Assembly: GCA_045536425.1 (NCBI GenBank)
Contig: JAZSNN010000031.1
Coordinates: 1-64,000, forward strand
Direction: 5' to 3'
Source: UBA11540 sp045536425
GTDB lineage: Bacteria; Bacillota; Clostridia; Oscillospirales; Ruminococcaceae
DNA length: 64,000 nucleotides
Shown: piece after piece, positions 41,478-49,822 of the stretch
Layout: each line of letters starts with the position of its first letter
How positions within the stretch are numbered: the stretch's first letter is position 1
Made by a program: the position numbers and the translations under genes
Notes under the pieces: model-generated
Databases searched by the model: none
The model's input: the letters and a program-made list of their open reading frames with translations, nothing else
What the model was told of the DNA's origin: nothing

Positions 41478-42079
41478 ATCTCACTTCTACCTTCCAATGC
41501 GCGATAGAGGGTGACCTCATCGGCATATTCGAGCTCGCCACCTACGGGGATACCGAAGGCAAGGCGGGTAGTTTTTATTCCTAAAGGCTTGAGAAGTTTT
41601 GAGATATACATTGCGGTGGTTTCGCCCTCAATAGTCGGGTTGGTTGCCATTATGACCTCTGCGACCTCGCCCGATTTTGTTCTTTCGAGAAGTTCCTTTA
41701 TCTTGAGGTCCTCTGGGCCGATGCCGTCCATTGGGGATATAAGTCCGTGAAGAACGTGGTACATACCGTTGTATTCACGGGTTTTTTCTATCGCATTGAC
41801 ATCCTTGGGGTTTTCAACCACACAGATAACAGTTCGGTCGCGTTTTGGAGAACTGCACACCGAGCAGACAAGCTCGTCTGTAAAGTTGCAACAAACATCG
41901 CAGTATCTTATCTTTTCTCTTGCTTCAAGTATAGCATTTACAAACGCTTGAACATTGTCGTTTGGTGCGGATACTATGTGATAGGCAAGTCTTTGCGCGG
42001 TTTTCCTACCTATGCTAGGCAGTTTTGAAAATTCCTCAGAGAGTCTTGCGAGCGGTAATGCTTCGTGTCCCATAGCCAT
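41474..42079 (-). CDS. recR: Recombination mediator RecR
   Basis: 201 residues. It has the helix-hairpin-helix start (LARLSEEFSKLPSIGRKTAQRLAYHI), the Cys4 zinc finger (CDVCCNFTDELVCSVC) and a Toprim domain (VICVVENPKDVNAIEKT ... EVIMATNPTIEGETTA). It loads RecA through RecFOR repair. It overlaps ybaB by one base, in the usual dnaX-ybaB-recR operon. Confidence 0.97.
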   Translation of the reverse strand: MAMGHEALPLARLSEEFSKLPSIGRKTAQRLAYHIVSAPNDNVQAFVNAILEAREKIRYCDVCCNFTDELVCSVCSSPKRDRTVICVVENPKDVNAIEKTREYNGMYHVLHGLISPMDGIGPEDLKIKELLERTKSGEVAEVIMATNPTIEGETTAMYISKLLKPLGIKTTRLAFGIPVGGELEYADEVTLYRALEGRSEI

Positions 42080-42426
42080 TAAAACATTCCGGGAATGCCC
42101 ATATTACCCGTTACCTTCTGCATTTCCTCGTTTGTGGTTTGTTCAACCTCGCGAACGACCTGATTTACGGCAGCTACGATGAGGTCTTGAAGCATCTCTG
42201 TATCCTCGGGGTCTACGACCTCGGGCTTTATTGTGAGGCTTATGAGTTCCTTTTTACCGTTCATAACAGCTTCGACTGCTCCGCCACCGGAGGTTGCTTT
42301 GAACTCACGGGCGTTGAGCTCCTCTTGGGTTTTCTCCATATTTTCCTGCATCTTCTGTGCCTGTTTCATCATTGAGGAAAAATCAGACGGGCCTCTGCCC
42401 ATTCCCTGCGGTAATCTTGCTTTCAT
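42079..42426 (-). CDS. YbaB/EbfC nucleoid-associated protein
   Basis: 115 residues. The core MMKQAQKMQENMEKTQEELNARE and GGAVEAVMNGKKELISLTIKPEVVDPEDTEMLQDL are diagnostic. It forms dimers that bind DNA and is nearly always next to dnaX and recR, as here. The N- and C-terminal Gly/Met-rich tails are typical. Confidence 0.95.
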   Translation of the reverse strand: MKARLPQGMGRGPSDFSSMMKQAQKMQENMEKTQEELNAREFKATSGGGAVEAVMNGKKELISLTIKPEVVDPEDTEMLQDLIVAAVNQVVREVEQTTNEEMQKVTGNMGIPGMF

Positions 42427-42433
42427 TGTGTCA

Positions 42434-44029
42434 TCATCCTTCTATCTTTATATCCATATTTTGTGCTTTTTGCATCAGCTTTGACAATCCGTCATCCTGC
42501 TGTTTCTGTTCAACGGGGCGGCGGTATGGTCCGATGTTGTAATTTGTTCCCGTAACCTCTGCAATAGCTCGTTTTAGAGAGGTTTTTGCATCAACGTTTT
42601 CTTTTATGAGTTTTATTGCGAGAGAACTTTGGGTGTCGATAAGTGCATAGTTACCCGAAACGTACATATTAGAATCCTTGAGAGCAGCGGCAATAGGCTT
42701 GTTGAAGGTAGCAAGCTTCTCAAGCACCTCAGCCCAACCGTTATACTTCTTGGCTTCCTGCATATCAACCTTTGGTTTTTGGGGTTTTGCAGTTTCCTTG
42801 ACGGGCTCTGTCTTTTGCTCGACGGTCGGAAGCTCCTCGACAGGTGTTGGCTGTTCGACTAATTGGGTCGCAACAGGCACGGCACCATTTTTGAGTTTCT
42901 TTTCCAGTATTTCTATCCTTGAAAGTAGGCTCTCTGTTGAGGTGTCGAGCTCCTCGTTTATCATCTTTATCACAGCCATCTCGAGCTGTGCTTTTTTATA
43001 CTCGGTTTTTGCAATTTCACCACCGACGCTTGTGAGCAGTGAGATTGTTCTGAGCACCTGCGGAGTAGAAAAGCGTTTTGCTCTAGTCTGCATACGTTCC
43101 AGCTCGTCAGGCATACAGTCCACCAAGCTCTGCGGGTCTTTGGAAAGCAGACACACCATCATATTTCTAAAATATGTGAGTGTATCAAGGCAAAGTCTTT
43201 GAAGGTCAACAGACCTTGAATGTGCATCGGAAACAGCCAAGAGAGCGGATTGTATGTCCTTTGCCGCTACCGCATCAACGATACGTTCTACCGACTCGTT
43301 ACCGCTGATACCCGAGCAATTTCTGACAGTTTCCGCTGTTATGTGGCTATCGCCCGACATACAGAGGTCCAAAAGCGAGAGCGCATCTCTCATTCCGCCG
43401 TCAGCATATCTACTGATGAGTCTTGCCGCATCTTCGTCGAGGGTAAAGCCCTCTTTTTGTGCAGTTTCTTCGAGGCGTTTTGCCATCTGGGAGGTTTCGA
43501 TACGTTTGAAGTCGAATCTCTGACATCTCGACATTATAGTCGAAGCAATTTTATGAACCTCGGTTGTAGCGAGGATGAATTTAACGTGTTTCGGGGGTTC
43601 CTCGAGTATCTTCAAAAGGGCGTTGAAAGCGCTTGCAGAAAGCATATGCATCTCGTCGATGATATACACTCTATACTTTGCCTTTGCGGGAGCAAAATAT
43701 GCCTCTTCCCTCAAGTCGCGGATATAGTCGACGCCGTTGTTACTAGCAGCGTCCATCTCGACAACGTCGAGTATCGTTCCGTCGTCAATACCTTTGCAGA
43801 TTTCACATTCACAGCAGGGGTTTCCGTCCTTTGAGTTTGGGCAGTTGACCGCCTTTGCAAATATCTTTGAGCAGGTAGTCTTTCCCGTTCCGCGCGAGCC
43901 TGTAAAAAGATATGCGTGGGAGGTTTTGTCACTCATTATTTCATTTTTTAGCGTAGTAGTGATATGCTCCTGTCCGATAACGTCATCAAAGACCTGCGGA
44001 CGATATTTTCTGTACAAAGCCTGATACAC
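42434..44029 (-). CDS. dnaX: DNA polymerase III subunits gamma/tau
   Basis: About 531 residues from a GTG at 44029, with GAGAGGGTGG at a good distance. The frame is open up to 44140, but that extension runs into the SRP RNA and is rejected. The protein begins VYQALYRKYRPQVFDDVIGQEHI and has Walker A GSRGTGKTTCSK, a zinc module (CPNSKDGNPCCECEIC), the DEXX MHMLSASAFNALLK segment and a Pro/Glu/Lys-rich tau-like linker. It is the clamp-loader ATPase. Confidence 0.95.
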   Translation of the reverse strand: MYQALYRKYRPQVFDDVIGQEHITTTLKNEIMSDKTSHAYLFTGSRGTGKTTCSKIFAKAVNCPNSKDGNPCCECEICKGIDDGTILDVVEMDAASNNGVDYIRDLREEAYFAPAKAKYRVYIIDEMHMLSASAFNALLKILEEPPKHVKFILATTEVHKIASTIMSRCQRFDFKRIETSQMAKRLEETAQKEGFTLDEDAARLISRYADGGMRDALSLLDLCMSGDSHITAETVRNCSGISGNESVERIVDAVAAKDIQSALLAVSDAHSRSVDLQRLCLDTLTYFRNMMVCLLSKDPQSLVDCMPDELERMQTRAKRFSTPQVLRTISLLTSVGGEIAKTEYKKAQLEMAVIKMINEELDTSTESLLSRIEILEKKLKNGAVPVATQLVEQPTPVEELPTVEQKTEPVKETAKPQKPKVDMQEAKKYNGWAEVLEKLATFNKPIAAALKDSNMYVSGNYALIDTQSSLAIKLIKENVDAKTSLKRAIAEVTGTNYNIGPYRRPVEQKQQDDGLSKLMQKAQNMDIKIEG

Positions 44030-44057
44030 GGTATACACCACCCTCTCTTTAGAATTC

Positions 44058-44193
44058 GTGCACTGTGTTGTACCAACACGCCGATAGACTGCGGCACACA
44101 ATGCGTTCCGCTTAATGCTGCTCGGTTCCCCGCCTGACATGGTTCACGGTGCTCTGTTGCACAGGATCAACATATTGGCACAACACAGTGCAC
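44058..44193 (-). ncRNA. ffs: Signal recognition particle RNA (small SRP RNA)
   Basis: On the - strand a 14-bp terminal stem (GTGCACTGTGTTGT / ACAACACAGTGCAC) encloses the conserved S-domain apex: GTGAACCATGTCAGG, the GGGGAACCGAGCAGC loop region and CATTAAGC. These match bacterial SRP RNA. It is about 136 nt long and lies directly upstream of dnaX, a common position in Firmicutes. With Ffh it targets nascent membrane proteins. Confidence 0.9.
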
Positions 44194-44257
44194 AACACAT
44201 AACTTATTATACACTTTTTTCACAGCAATTGCAATAGCAATATTTTTAATTTTTTGG

Positions 44258-44286
44258 TTGATTAGTCCTTGCTTTTGCGATATAAT
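44258..44286 (+). promoter_or_regulatory. Sigma-A-type promoter of the methyltransferase gene
   Basis: TTGATT (44258) and a perfect TATAAT (44281) with 17-bp spacing, on the + strand in the divergent gap between the SRP RNA and the methyltransferase gene. Transcription should start near 44293. Confidence 0.8.
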
Positions 44287-44318
44287 TATGCTGTTACTTC
44301 AAGATTTTGAGGTGCAAT

Positions 44319-44405
44319 ATGGCTCTATTAAAGGTCGAAATGCACCGAAATGTTTTGATATTGGGACAAATCCCCGTACTATCTTATAGAATTTTGGGTG
44401 TTTGA
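44319..44405 (+). CDS. Possible 28-residue leader peptide
   Basis: An ATG at 44319 preceded by TTTTGAGGTGCAAT could encode MALLKVEMHRNVLILGQIPV and eight more residues. Its TGA (44403-44405) lies one base before the ATG of the methyltransferase gene, which itself has only a weak ribosome binding site. This arrangement would allow coupled translation. No database support could be checked, so it is tentative. Confidence 0.35.
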   Translation: MALLKVEMHRNVLILGQIPVLSYRILGV

Positions 44406-44406
44406 T

Positions 44407-45552
44407 ATGCGCGAAGAACAGATTTTATCAACGTTAAAAGACTGTCTTGTTAAAAACCGTGTAGACAGAATAATATTCAGCAAGCCGAAGGACAAGTCGG
44501 TTAAAAAGGCGCAGGGAAAGCTCCTCAAAATAAAAGGTGAGGTGTTTTTCCAGTACGAGCGCTTTTTGACCGACGGCAAGGCTATGCACGAGAACGTCGA
44601 GCTTTCCAAAGCGGGAGATTTCCTTGTGAATCTGACAAAGGAATATCGACAGATAAACGTTTTCAGCGGAAAGAACGATTTTCAGGTGCTTTGCAGCAAA
44701 AAGGGCGAACTTCACAGCAGCGGAAGTCTGTTGCCGATTGAAGCCGCTGTCGAGATAGCTGGACACGACAAGGAAAAGAAGCGAATTTTACCCGAGGGTG
44801 TGCCCGTTGGATTTCTTATCCATCTCGGTGTCACCGACGAGCGCGGAAACGTGTACAAGGCTAGCCGTGACAAGTACAGACAGATAAACCGATTCCTCGA
44901 ATTTATCGACAACCTGAAAGAGCATTTTCCAAAGGACAGACCCGTGAAAATCGTGGATTTCGGTTGCGGAAAGAGCTATCTCACCTTTGCGATACACTAT
45001 TATCTCACCGAAAAGCTTGGACTTGAAACCGACATTACCGGACTTGATCTAAAGCCCGACGTAATATCCACCTGCAACGGAGTTGTTGAGAAGCTTTCAC
45101 TCGAAGGAATACGCTTTTTGCAGGGAGATATAAACGAGTTTGCTCCGCTTGAAAACGTGGATATGACCGTATCTCTCCACGCGTGTGATACGGCAACAGA
45201 TGCCGCTTTGGCGCAGGCTGTACACAGCAACTCAAATCTCATTGTATCTGTTCCTTGTTGTCATCACGAAGCGGCAAAGGTCATCGCTTGTGATGAATTG
45301 TCCCCCATTCTCGAGCACGGAATACTAAAGCAACGACTCTCCGAAATCGCCACCGATGCATTGAGAGGAAAATATCTCGAGGCACTCGGCTACAAGGTGC
45401 AGATATTTGAATTTATCGAATCCGAGCACACGCCAAAGAATCTAATGATTCGTGCTATCAAAACAGGAAAGCCCTCTAAAAAGGCTTTGGAAGAATATAA
45501 TTCATTATGCGAATTTTTAAATCTCTCGCCCTCAATTTCAAAAATGATATAA
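44407..45552 (+). CDS. Class I SAM-dependent methyltransferase (Methyltransf_32 type)
   Basis: 381 residues from the ATG at 44407; a GTG at 44398 is an alternative. The N-terminal ~130 residues are a basic/mixed domain (FSKPKDKSVKKAQGKLLKIKG). The Rossmann domain has motif I (KIVDFGCGKSYLTFAIHYYL), motif II (ITGLDLKPDVI) and VSLHACDTATDAALAQAV, then VSVPCCHHEA. This layout matches Methyltransf_32, which resembles RNA methyltransferases. The substrate is unknown. It is monocistronic, with its own promoter and terminator. Confidence 0.85.
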   Translation: MREEQILSTLKDCLVKNRVDRIIFSKPKDKSVKKAQGKLLKIKGEVFFQYERFLTDGKAMHENVELSKAGDFLVNLTKEYRQINVFSGKNDFQVLCSKKGELHSSGSLLPIEAAVEIAGHDKEKKRILPEGVPVGFLIHLGVTDERGNVYKASRDKYRQINRFLEFIDNLKEHFPKDRPVKIVDFGCGKSYLTFAIHYYLTEKLGLETDITGLDLKPDVISTCNGVVEKLSLEGIRFLQGDINEFAPLENVDMTVSLHACDTATDAALAQAVHSNSNLIVSVPCCHHEAAKVIACDELSPILEHGILKQRLSEIATDALRGKYLEALGYKVQIFEFIESEHTPKNLMIRAIKTGKPSKKALEEYNSLCEFLNLSPSISKMI

Positions 45553-45556
45553 AAAA

Positions 45557-45585
45557 TAAAAGCCATCTTTCGATGGCTTTATTTT
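45557..45585. terminator. Bidirectional terminator between convergent genes
   Basis: AAAAGCCATC-TTTC-GATGGCTTT followed by ATTTTTT, and A-rich on the other side, placed between the stops of the convergent methyltransferase and rubrerythrin genes. It can end both transcripts. Confidence 0.85.
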
Positions 45586-46119
45586 TTAATAATTCTGTGC
45601 TCTGAGTTCGAAGTATGCCTTGGGGTGTGCGCAGGTGGGGCAAACCTCGGGAGCCGCCTTACCAATGTGGATATGGCCGCAGTTTCTGCATTCCCAAATC
45701 ATATCGCCGTCACGGGAGAATACGAGTCCGCCCTCGACGTTTGCGAGAAGCTTGCGATAACGCTCCTCGTGCTCCTTTTCAACAGCTGCAACCTTCTCAA
45801 AAAGGTCTGCAATCTTGTCAAAGCCTTCCTCGCGGGCTTCCTTTGCAAATGTTGCGTACATATCGGTCCACTCGTAGTTTTCGCCTGCAGCCGCATCAGC
45901 AAGGTTCTCTGCTGTTGTGCCGATTGGGTGAACGAGCTTGAACCACATTTTTGCGTGTTCCTTCTCGTTGTTAGCTGTTGCCTCGAAGAGAGCGGCTATC
46001 TGCTCATAGCCTTCTTTTTTAGCCTTGGATGCATAGTAGGTGTATTTATTTCTCGCCTGTGATTCTCCTGCGAAAGCCGCAAGAAGATTTGCTTCGGTTC
46101 TAGTTCCTTTAAGATTCAT
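45586..46119 (-). CDS. rbr: Rubrerythrin
   Basis: 177 residues. The N-terminal four-helix diiron domain has the expected Glu/His ligands (NLLAAFAGESQARNKYTYYA, EHAKMW, EEGFDKIADLFEKVAAVEKEHEERY). The C-terminal rubredoxin-like domain (CRNCGHIHIGKAAPEVCPTCAHP) binds one iron. It reduces hydrogen peroxide in anaerobes. It has its own promoter just upstream. Confidence 0.97.
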   Translation of the reverse strand: MNLKGTRTEANLLAAFAGESQARNKYTYYASKAKKEGYEQIAALFEATANNEKEHAKMWFKLVHPIGTTAENLADAAAGENYEWTDMYATFAKEAREEGFDKIADLFEKVAAVEKEHEERYRKLLANVEGGLVFSRDGDMIWECRNCGHIHIGKAAPEVCPTCAHPKAYFELRAQNY

Positions 46120-46173
46120 AATAACACTCCTTTGATTTTATTATTTACCATAAGGCATTACTTTATTATCCAC

Positions 46174-46202
46174 AGTATAACACCTTTAGCGGCGATTTTC
46201 AA
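46174..46202 (-). promoter_or_regulatory. Rubrerythrin promoter
   Basis: On the - strand TTGAAA and TATACT are separated by 17 bp, about 55 bases upstream of the rubrerythrin ATG. The transporter-operon terminator lies just behind it. Confidence 0.75.
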
Positions 46203-46205
46203 GAG

Positions 46206-46236
46206 AAAAAGTGCAGACACAAGGTCTGCACTTTTG
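46206..46236 (-). terminator. Terminator of the amino acid ABC operon
   Basis: AAAAGTGCAGAC-CTTGT-GTCTGCACTTTTTC on the - strand, right after the ATPase stop codon. A perfect stem of about 10 bp with a T run. Confidence 0.88.
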
Positions 46237-47028
46237 TTATATATTTTCGAGAGATTTTTGGAGAAATGCCTTGGTTTTTTCGCTCTTGGGATTGCCGAAA
46301 ACCTCTTCGGGTGTTCCCTCTTCCTCGATGACACCGTTTGCCATAAATATTACCTTATCGGCAACGCTTCTTGCAAACTCCATCTCGTGAGTTACGACTA
46401 TCATTGTGCTTCCTGCAGTTTTCAGGTCGCGGATTACTCGCAAAACCTCGCCTGTTAGCTCGGGGTCGAGTGCGCTTGTGGGTTCGTCGAAGCAGAGAAT
46501 ATCGGGATTTAGTGCCAAGGCTCTTGCTATTGCAACTCGCTGTTGCTGTCCGCCTGAAAGCTGACAGGGATAGGAATTCAGTTTATCAGCAAGTCCAACG
46601 CGGGTCAAAAGATTTATACCCTTTTCCTCGCAATCCTTTGCAATCTGCTTTTTCTCCGCGCGGGTGAGCTTTTTGTTTTCTTTTGCAAGAAGCTCGGGAG
46701 CAAGGGTCACGTTTTTGAGCACCGTATACTGCGGGAAAAGGTTGAAGGACTGAAAAACGAGTCCAAAATGAAGTCTTTTCTTTCTCTTCGCATCTTCGGT
46801 AAGGGTTTCGGGGTTATCTGTATCAAAAAGTGTTTCACCGTCAAGCGTTATCTTTCCCACCTCAAAGGATTCGAGAAAGTTCATACACCTAAGAAGCGTG
46901 GTCTTTCCGCTTCCCGATGAGCCTATGATAGCAAGGACCTCTCCTTTTTCGAGGGAAAAATCTATTCCTTTGAGAATTTCGGATTTGCCGAAGTTCTTTT
47001 TTATGTTAGTTACTTCAAGAAATGCCAT
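46237..47028 (-). CDS. Polar amino acid ABC transporter ATPase (GlnQ-like)
   Basis: 263 residues. Walker A GSSGSGKTTLLRC, Q-loop VFQSFNLFPQYTVLKN, signature LSGGQQQRVAIARALA, Walker B ILCFDEPTSALDPEL and an H-loop (VVTHEMEFARSVAD) are all present. The sequence fits the GlnQ/HisP class. A charged ~30-residue insert (LLAKENKKLTRAEKKQIAKDCEEKG) lies before the signature. It drives uptake with the permease and binding protein encoded upstream. Confidence 0.95.
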   Translation of the reverse strand: MAFLEVTNIKKNFGKSEILKGIDFSLEKGEVLAIIGSSGSGKTTLLRCMNFLESFEVGKITLDGETLFDTDNPETLTEDAKRKKRLHFGLVFQSFNLFPQYTVLKNVTLAPELLAKENKKLTRAEKKQIAKDCEEKGINLLTRVGLADKLNSYPCQLSGGQQQRVAIARALALNPDILCFDEPTSALDPELTGEVLRVIRDLKTAGSTMIVVTHEMEFARSVADKVIFMANGVIEEEGTPEEVFGNPKSEKTKAFLQKSLENI

Positions 47029-47039
47029 TTTACCCCTCC

Positions 47040-47699
47040 TTACACCTTATAATACGAAAGCTTCTTTTCAGCATAGTTGAAAATGAGGGTGAGTATTCCA
47101 ACAAATGCGAGATAGAACACCGCTGTATAGAACATAGGCCAAATGAGCGCGTATGCTGTGTATTCCTCGGCAACCTTTAGTATCTCTGCTACCATTATTA
47201 CACGGGCAAGTGCGGTATCCTTTACAAGTGTTATTACCTCATTGGACATAGGAGCAAGTATTCTCTTTACAACCTGCATCAGTATGACCTTGAAGAATAT
47301 CTGCGTTTTGGTCATACCGAGCACCTCTCCTGCCTCGTACTGACCCTTTGAAATGCTTTCGATTCCACCACGGTATATCTCAGAGAAATAACAAGCGTAG
47401 TTTATTACGAAAGCGATTATAGCCGCATTAAAGCGAGAGAGCGCGGGAGCGTTCCATATAAGTCCGGGACCGTAGAACACCACAAATATCTGCAGCATAA
47501 GCGGTACACCGCGGATTATCCATACAAAAACCTTTGTGACGATACTCAGGGGCTTGAACTTTGACATTGAGCCGAAGGATATTATCAAACCCAAAGGAAG
47601 CGCTAACACAAGTGTTAGCGCAAATATCAGACACGTTGTTTGAAATCCATCAAGCAGATTTAGCGTTACCTGCCAGAACGAAGACCACGTTATTGACAT
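47040..47699 (-). CDS. Polar amino acid ABC transporter permease
   Basis: 219 residues with about five transmembrane segments, including FQTTCLIFALTLVLALPLGLIISF and AAIIAFVINYACYFSEIYRGG. The EAA-like coupling loop is EAGEVLGMTKTQIFFKVILMQ. It belongs to the HisM/GlnP family. It is in an operon with the binding protein (upstream) and ATPase (downstream). Confidence 0.95.
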   Translation of the reverse strand: MSITWSSFWQVTLNLLDGFQTTCLIFALTLVLALPLGLIISFGSMSKFKPLSIVTKVFVWIIRGVPLMLQIFVVFYGPGLIWNAPALSRFNAAIIAFVINYACYFSEIYRGGIESISKGQYEAGEVLGMTKTQIFFKVILMQVVKRILAPMSNEVITLVKDTALARVIMVAEILKVAEEYTAYALIWPMFYTAVFYLAFVGILTLIFNYAEKKLSYYKV

Positions 47700-47722
47700 C
47701 TCAAAATTCCTTTGTTAGTTAA

Positions 47723-48517
47723 TTATTCGATTACCTTTGTGAGCTGAACTACGTTCTCAAAGCCGTACTTCTCAGCGAGTTCAGCAACCTTTCCGTTTTC
47801 AAAAAGCTCTTCGATAGCAGCGTTAACCTTTGCTGTGAGGGGGCTTCCCTTCTCAAAGCCTACTGCATAGATTTCGGAAGCCAGCTCGATGGAATCTACA
47901 ATCTTGAGGTTTGCGTAGTCGCCCTGTCCGCAGACGTTCTTTGCGAGAACGATATCAACTACTGCAAAGTCTACAGCGCCTGTGCTTACTTCAAGGAATG
48001 CCTTGTTCTGTGCGGGATATTTCTCGAGCTTTCCAGCCTCGCCTACTGCTTCTGTTGCATAAGCTTCACCGGCGCTTCCGCCTTCAACACCTGCTGTCTT
48101 TCCAACGAGGTCTGCCTCTGTCTTGTACATTTCAGCGTTTTCTGCCTTGATAACTACGCACTGCTGGTTGAGCATATAGCCGTATGTAAAGTCTACGTAT
48201 TCGGAACGAGGTTTGCCGTTGTCGGAAGAGTTAGCGGTAAATCCGTTCCAGATACAGTCAATAGTGCCGGAAGCGAGCTCGTTGTATTTCTGAGTCCAGT
48301 CGATCTCCTGGAAGTCAACGTCCATACCGATGATCTTACCGACTTCGATTGCAAATTCTGTTTCAAATCCTGTCCAGTTTCCGTTTTCGTCTTTTTCGTT
48401 CATGTTCTCAAAGATTGTTACACCGCAAGTGAGTGTGTTATCTTTTTTCTCACCGCATCCTGCGAATGCGAAGAGAGCGATTACAATAGCGAGTGTGAGT
48501 GCAAGTACCTTTTTCAT
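47723..48517 (-). CDS. Amino acid ABC transporter substrate-binding lipoprotein
   Basis: 264 residues from the ATG at 48517, with AAAGGAGA upstream; the longer open frame to 48613 is unlikely. The N-terminus MKKVLALTLAIVIALFAFAGC is a lipoprotein signal with the lipid-attached Cys at residue 21. The mature protein is a SBP_bac_3 domain (VGKIIGMDVDFQEIDWTQKYNELASGTIDC and the GKTAGVEGGSAGEAYA hinge). It captures a polar amino acid outside the membrane. Confidence 0.95.
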   Translation of the reverse strand: MKKVLALTLAIVIALFAFAGCGEKKDNTLTCGVTIFENMNEKDENGNWTGFETEFAIEVGKIIGMDVDFQEIDWTQKYNELASGTIDCIWNGFTANSSDNGKPRSEYVDFTYGYMLNQQCVVIKAENAEMYKTEADLVGKTAGVEGGSAGEAYATEAVGEAGKLEKYPAQNKAFLEVSTGAVDFAVVDIVLAKNVCGQGDYANLKIVDSIELASEIYAVGFEKGSPLTAKVNAAIEELFENGKVAELAEKYGFENVVQLTKVIE

Positions 48518-48584
48518 TTTTTTGAGTCTCCTTTTATATGTTTGTGTGTTTTGTTTTATCGCTTTAGTGTAGTAGCGTGATAAC

Positions 48585-48613
48585 ATATTAACACAATGAT
48601 GCGAGTTTGTCAA
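48585..48613 (-). promoter_or_regulatory. Promoter of the amino acid ABC operon
   Basis: On the - strand TTGACA and TAATAT are separated by exactly 17 bp, about 70 bases before the binding-protein ATG. This is a near-consensus sigma-A promoter. Confidence 0.82.
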
Positions 48614-48641
48614 CCCCTTTTTTGAAATTTTTTCAAAAATT

Positions 48642-48672
48642 TTTTGGCGCAGGTCAAAAACCCGCGCCGAAA
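48642..48672 (-). terminator. Possible terminator of the glucosaminidase-like gene
   Basis: GGCGCGGG-TTTTTGA-CCTGCGCC on the - strand follows the stop codon at 48680. The stem is GC-rich but the downstream run begins with A before the T stretch, so its strength is uncertain. Confidence 0.45.
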
Positions 48673-48679
48673 GCCGTTT

Positions 48680-49216
48680 TTAGATATTCTCTTGTCGTGC
48701 CAAATCAACCTTTTCGAGCATTCTGTTGAATATTGATTTGACTGTTTCCGCCCAAGCCTCTCGTCCGTTATAGTAGCGATTTACTGCATCGATTGTAGTT
48801 CCGCTATAGTATCTTCCGTCTTCGTCAAGATAGTTTTTGCTGATTTTGGATGCGACGAAGTCGATACACTCAGCATAGGAGTCGAAGCTGTTTCTACTAT
48901 AGCCGAAGATGTTATTGGGTCTGAAGCAGTATCTTCCCCATCCGCTTTCGAGTGCAGAAACACTTGCAAGAAAAACAGCATTGACACCGTACTTTTTCTC
49001 GGCAGCAAGGTAGTATTTCGCCATACCCTTGAGCTTATGCTTCAAAACTGCTTCGAGCTCCTCCTCGGTCACCCCGCAGGGTGTCCTGAGGTCAAAGGTT
49101 TCGGTATCCACCTGAACAGAAGTGATAGATTGCCAGTCATCATCTTCCGCAAAAACAGCAGTTGACGTTACGGACATACATAATATAAGAAGGATTGCGG
49201 TTAAAATCTTTTTCAT
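48680..49216 (-). CDS. Secreted glucosaminidase-like peptidoglycan hydrolase
   Basis: 178 residues with an N-terminal signal peptide (MKKILTAILLILCMSVTSTAVFA). The mature part carries a glucosaminidase (LytG/FlgJ-type) domain: LKGMAKYYLAAEKKYGVNAVFLASVSALESGWGR, with the catalytic Glu in ALESGWG, then NNIFGYSRNSFDSYAECIDFVASKI and NRYYNGREAW. It probably trims cell wall peptidoglycan. It is monocistronic. Confidence 0.88.
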   Translation of the reverse strand: MKKILTAILLILCMSVTSTAVFAEDDDWQSITSVQVDTETFDLRTPCGVTEEELEAVLKHKLKGMAKYYLAAEKKYGVNAVFLASVSALESGWGRYCFRPNNIFGYSRNSFDSYAECIDFVASKISKNYLDEDGRYYSGTTIDAVNRYYNGREAWAETVKSIFNRMLEKVDLARQENI

Positions 49217-49276
49217 AAAATTTACCTCACAAAGTTATTTGTGGATATTATGGACAGATTTTCCGCAGGTTATGCA

Positions 49277-49302
49277 AAACGGCGATTGTATACACAATCG
49301 CC
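49277..49302 (-). terminator. Terminator of the YcxB-like gene
   Basis: On the - strand GGCGATTGTGTATACAATCGCC forms a near-perfect stem followed by GTTTTGC, overlapping the stop of the gene at 49302. The T run is short, so it is moderately supported. Confidence 0.6.
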
Positions 49303-49805
49303 TACTTGACTTTAATTCCTTTGCTTTTTAAAAATGCAACAAACATCTGTGCATTTGTTTTTGTAAACGTGTCTTTGCGAAATATGTAAATCAGATTCGC
49401 TTTTGAGCGCAATAAAATCAAATTTTTGGTTTGTGCCGCACTTCGAATCTTATCATATTCTATTTTATTCACCGAACCTGTTGAAGCGGTATTTTGAATA
49501 AATTCGTCGGTCACAATGGTTTCAACCGTAATTTCTTTTCCATACATCTCGTTATCACGCTTTACCATAGCATTAACTTGATTATAATAAGAAAACAGCC
49601 GTGCAAAAAAATAAAACAGGGAAAAAGCTATAATTCCTAAATTATGCTTTTCATCGAATATCACAGCCAAAAGATTTGCAACCAGGCTGAGAAGAATAAT
49701 GATATGACAAACCACTAATGGTTTTCGTTGAAAATGGTAGTAGCGATATATTTCTTTTGCCAATTCCTTATTTCTAACATAACTATTTTCAAATAGTATT
49801 TCCAT
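49302..49805 (-). CDS. YcxB-like membrane protein
   Basis: 167 residues. Two transmembrane segments (VVCHIIILLSLVANLLAVIF and IAFSLFYFFARLFSYY) precede a soluble C-terminal part (IVTDEFIQNTASTGSVNKIEYDKIRSAAQTKN, ILLRSKANLIYIFRKDTF) typical of the YcxB family. The function is unknown. The low GC content and unusual neighbours (S23-like gene, hairpin array) suggest an accessory locus. Confidence 0.8.
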   Translation of the reverse strand: MEILFENSYVRNKELAKEIYRYYHFQRKPLVVCHIIILLSLVANLLAVIFDEKHNLGIIAFSLFYFFARLFSYYNQVNAMVKRDNEMYGKEITVETIVTDEFIQNTASTGSVNKIEYDKIRSAAQTKNLILLRSKANLIYIFRKDTFTKTNAQMFVAFLKSKGIKVK

Positions 49806-49822
49806 AATTTCACCGCCGTAGA

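Noticed and set aside
44030..44140. N-terminal extension of dnaX beyond 44029
   Set aside because: It runs into the SRP RNA; the homologous start is the GTG before YQALYRKYRP.
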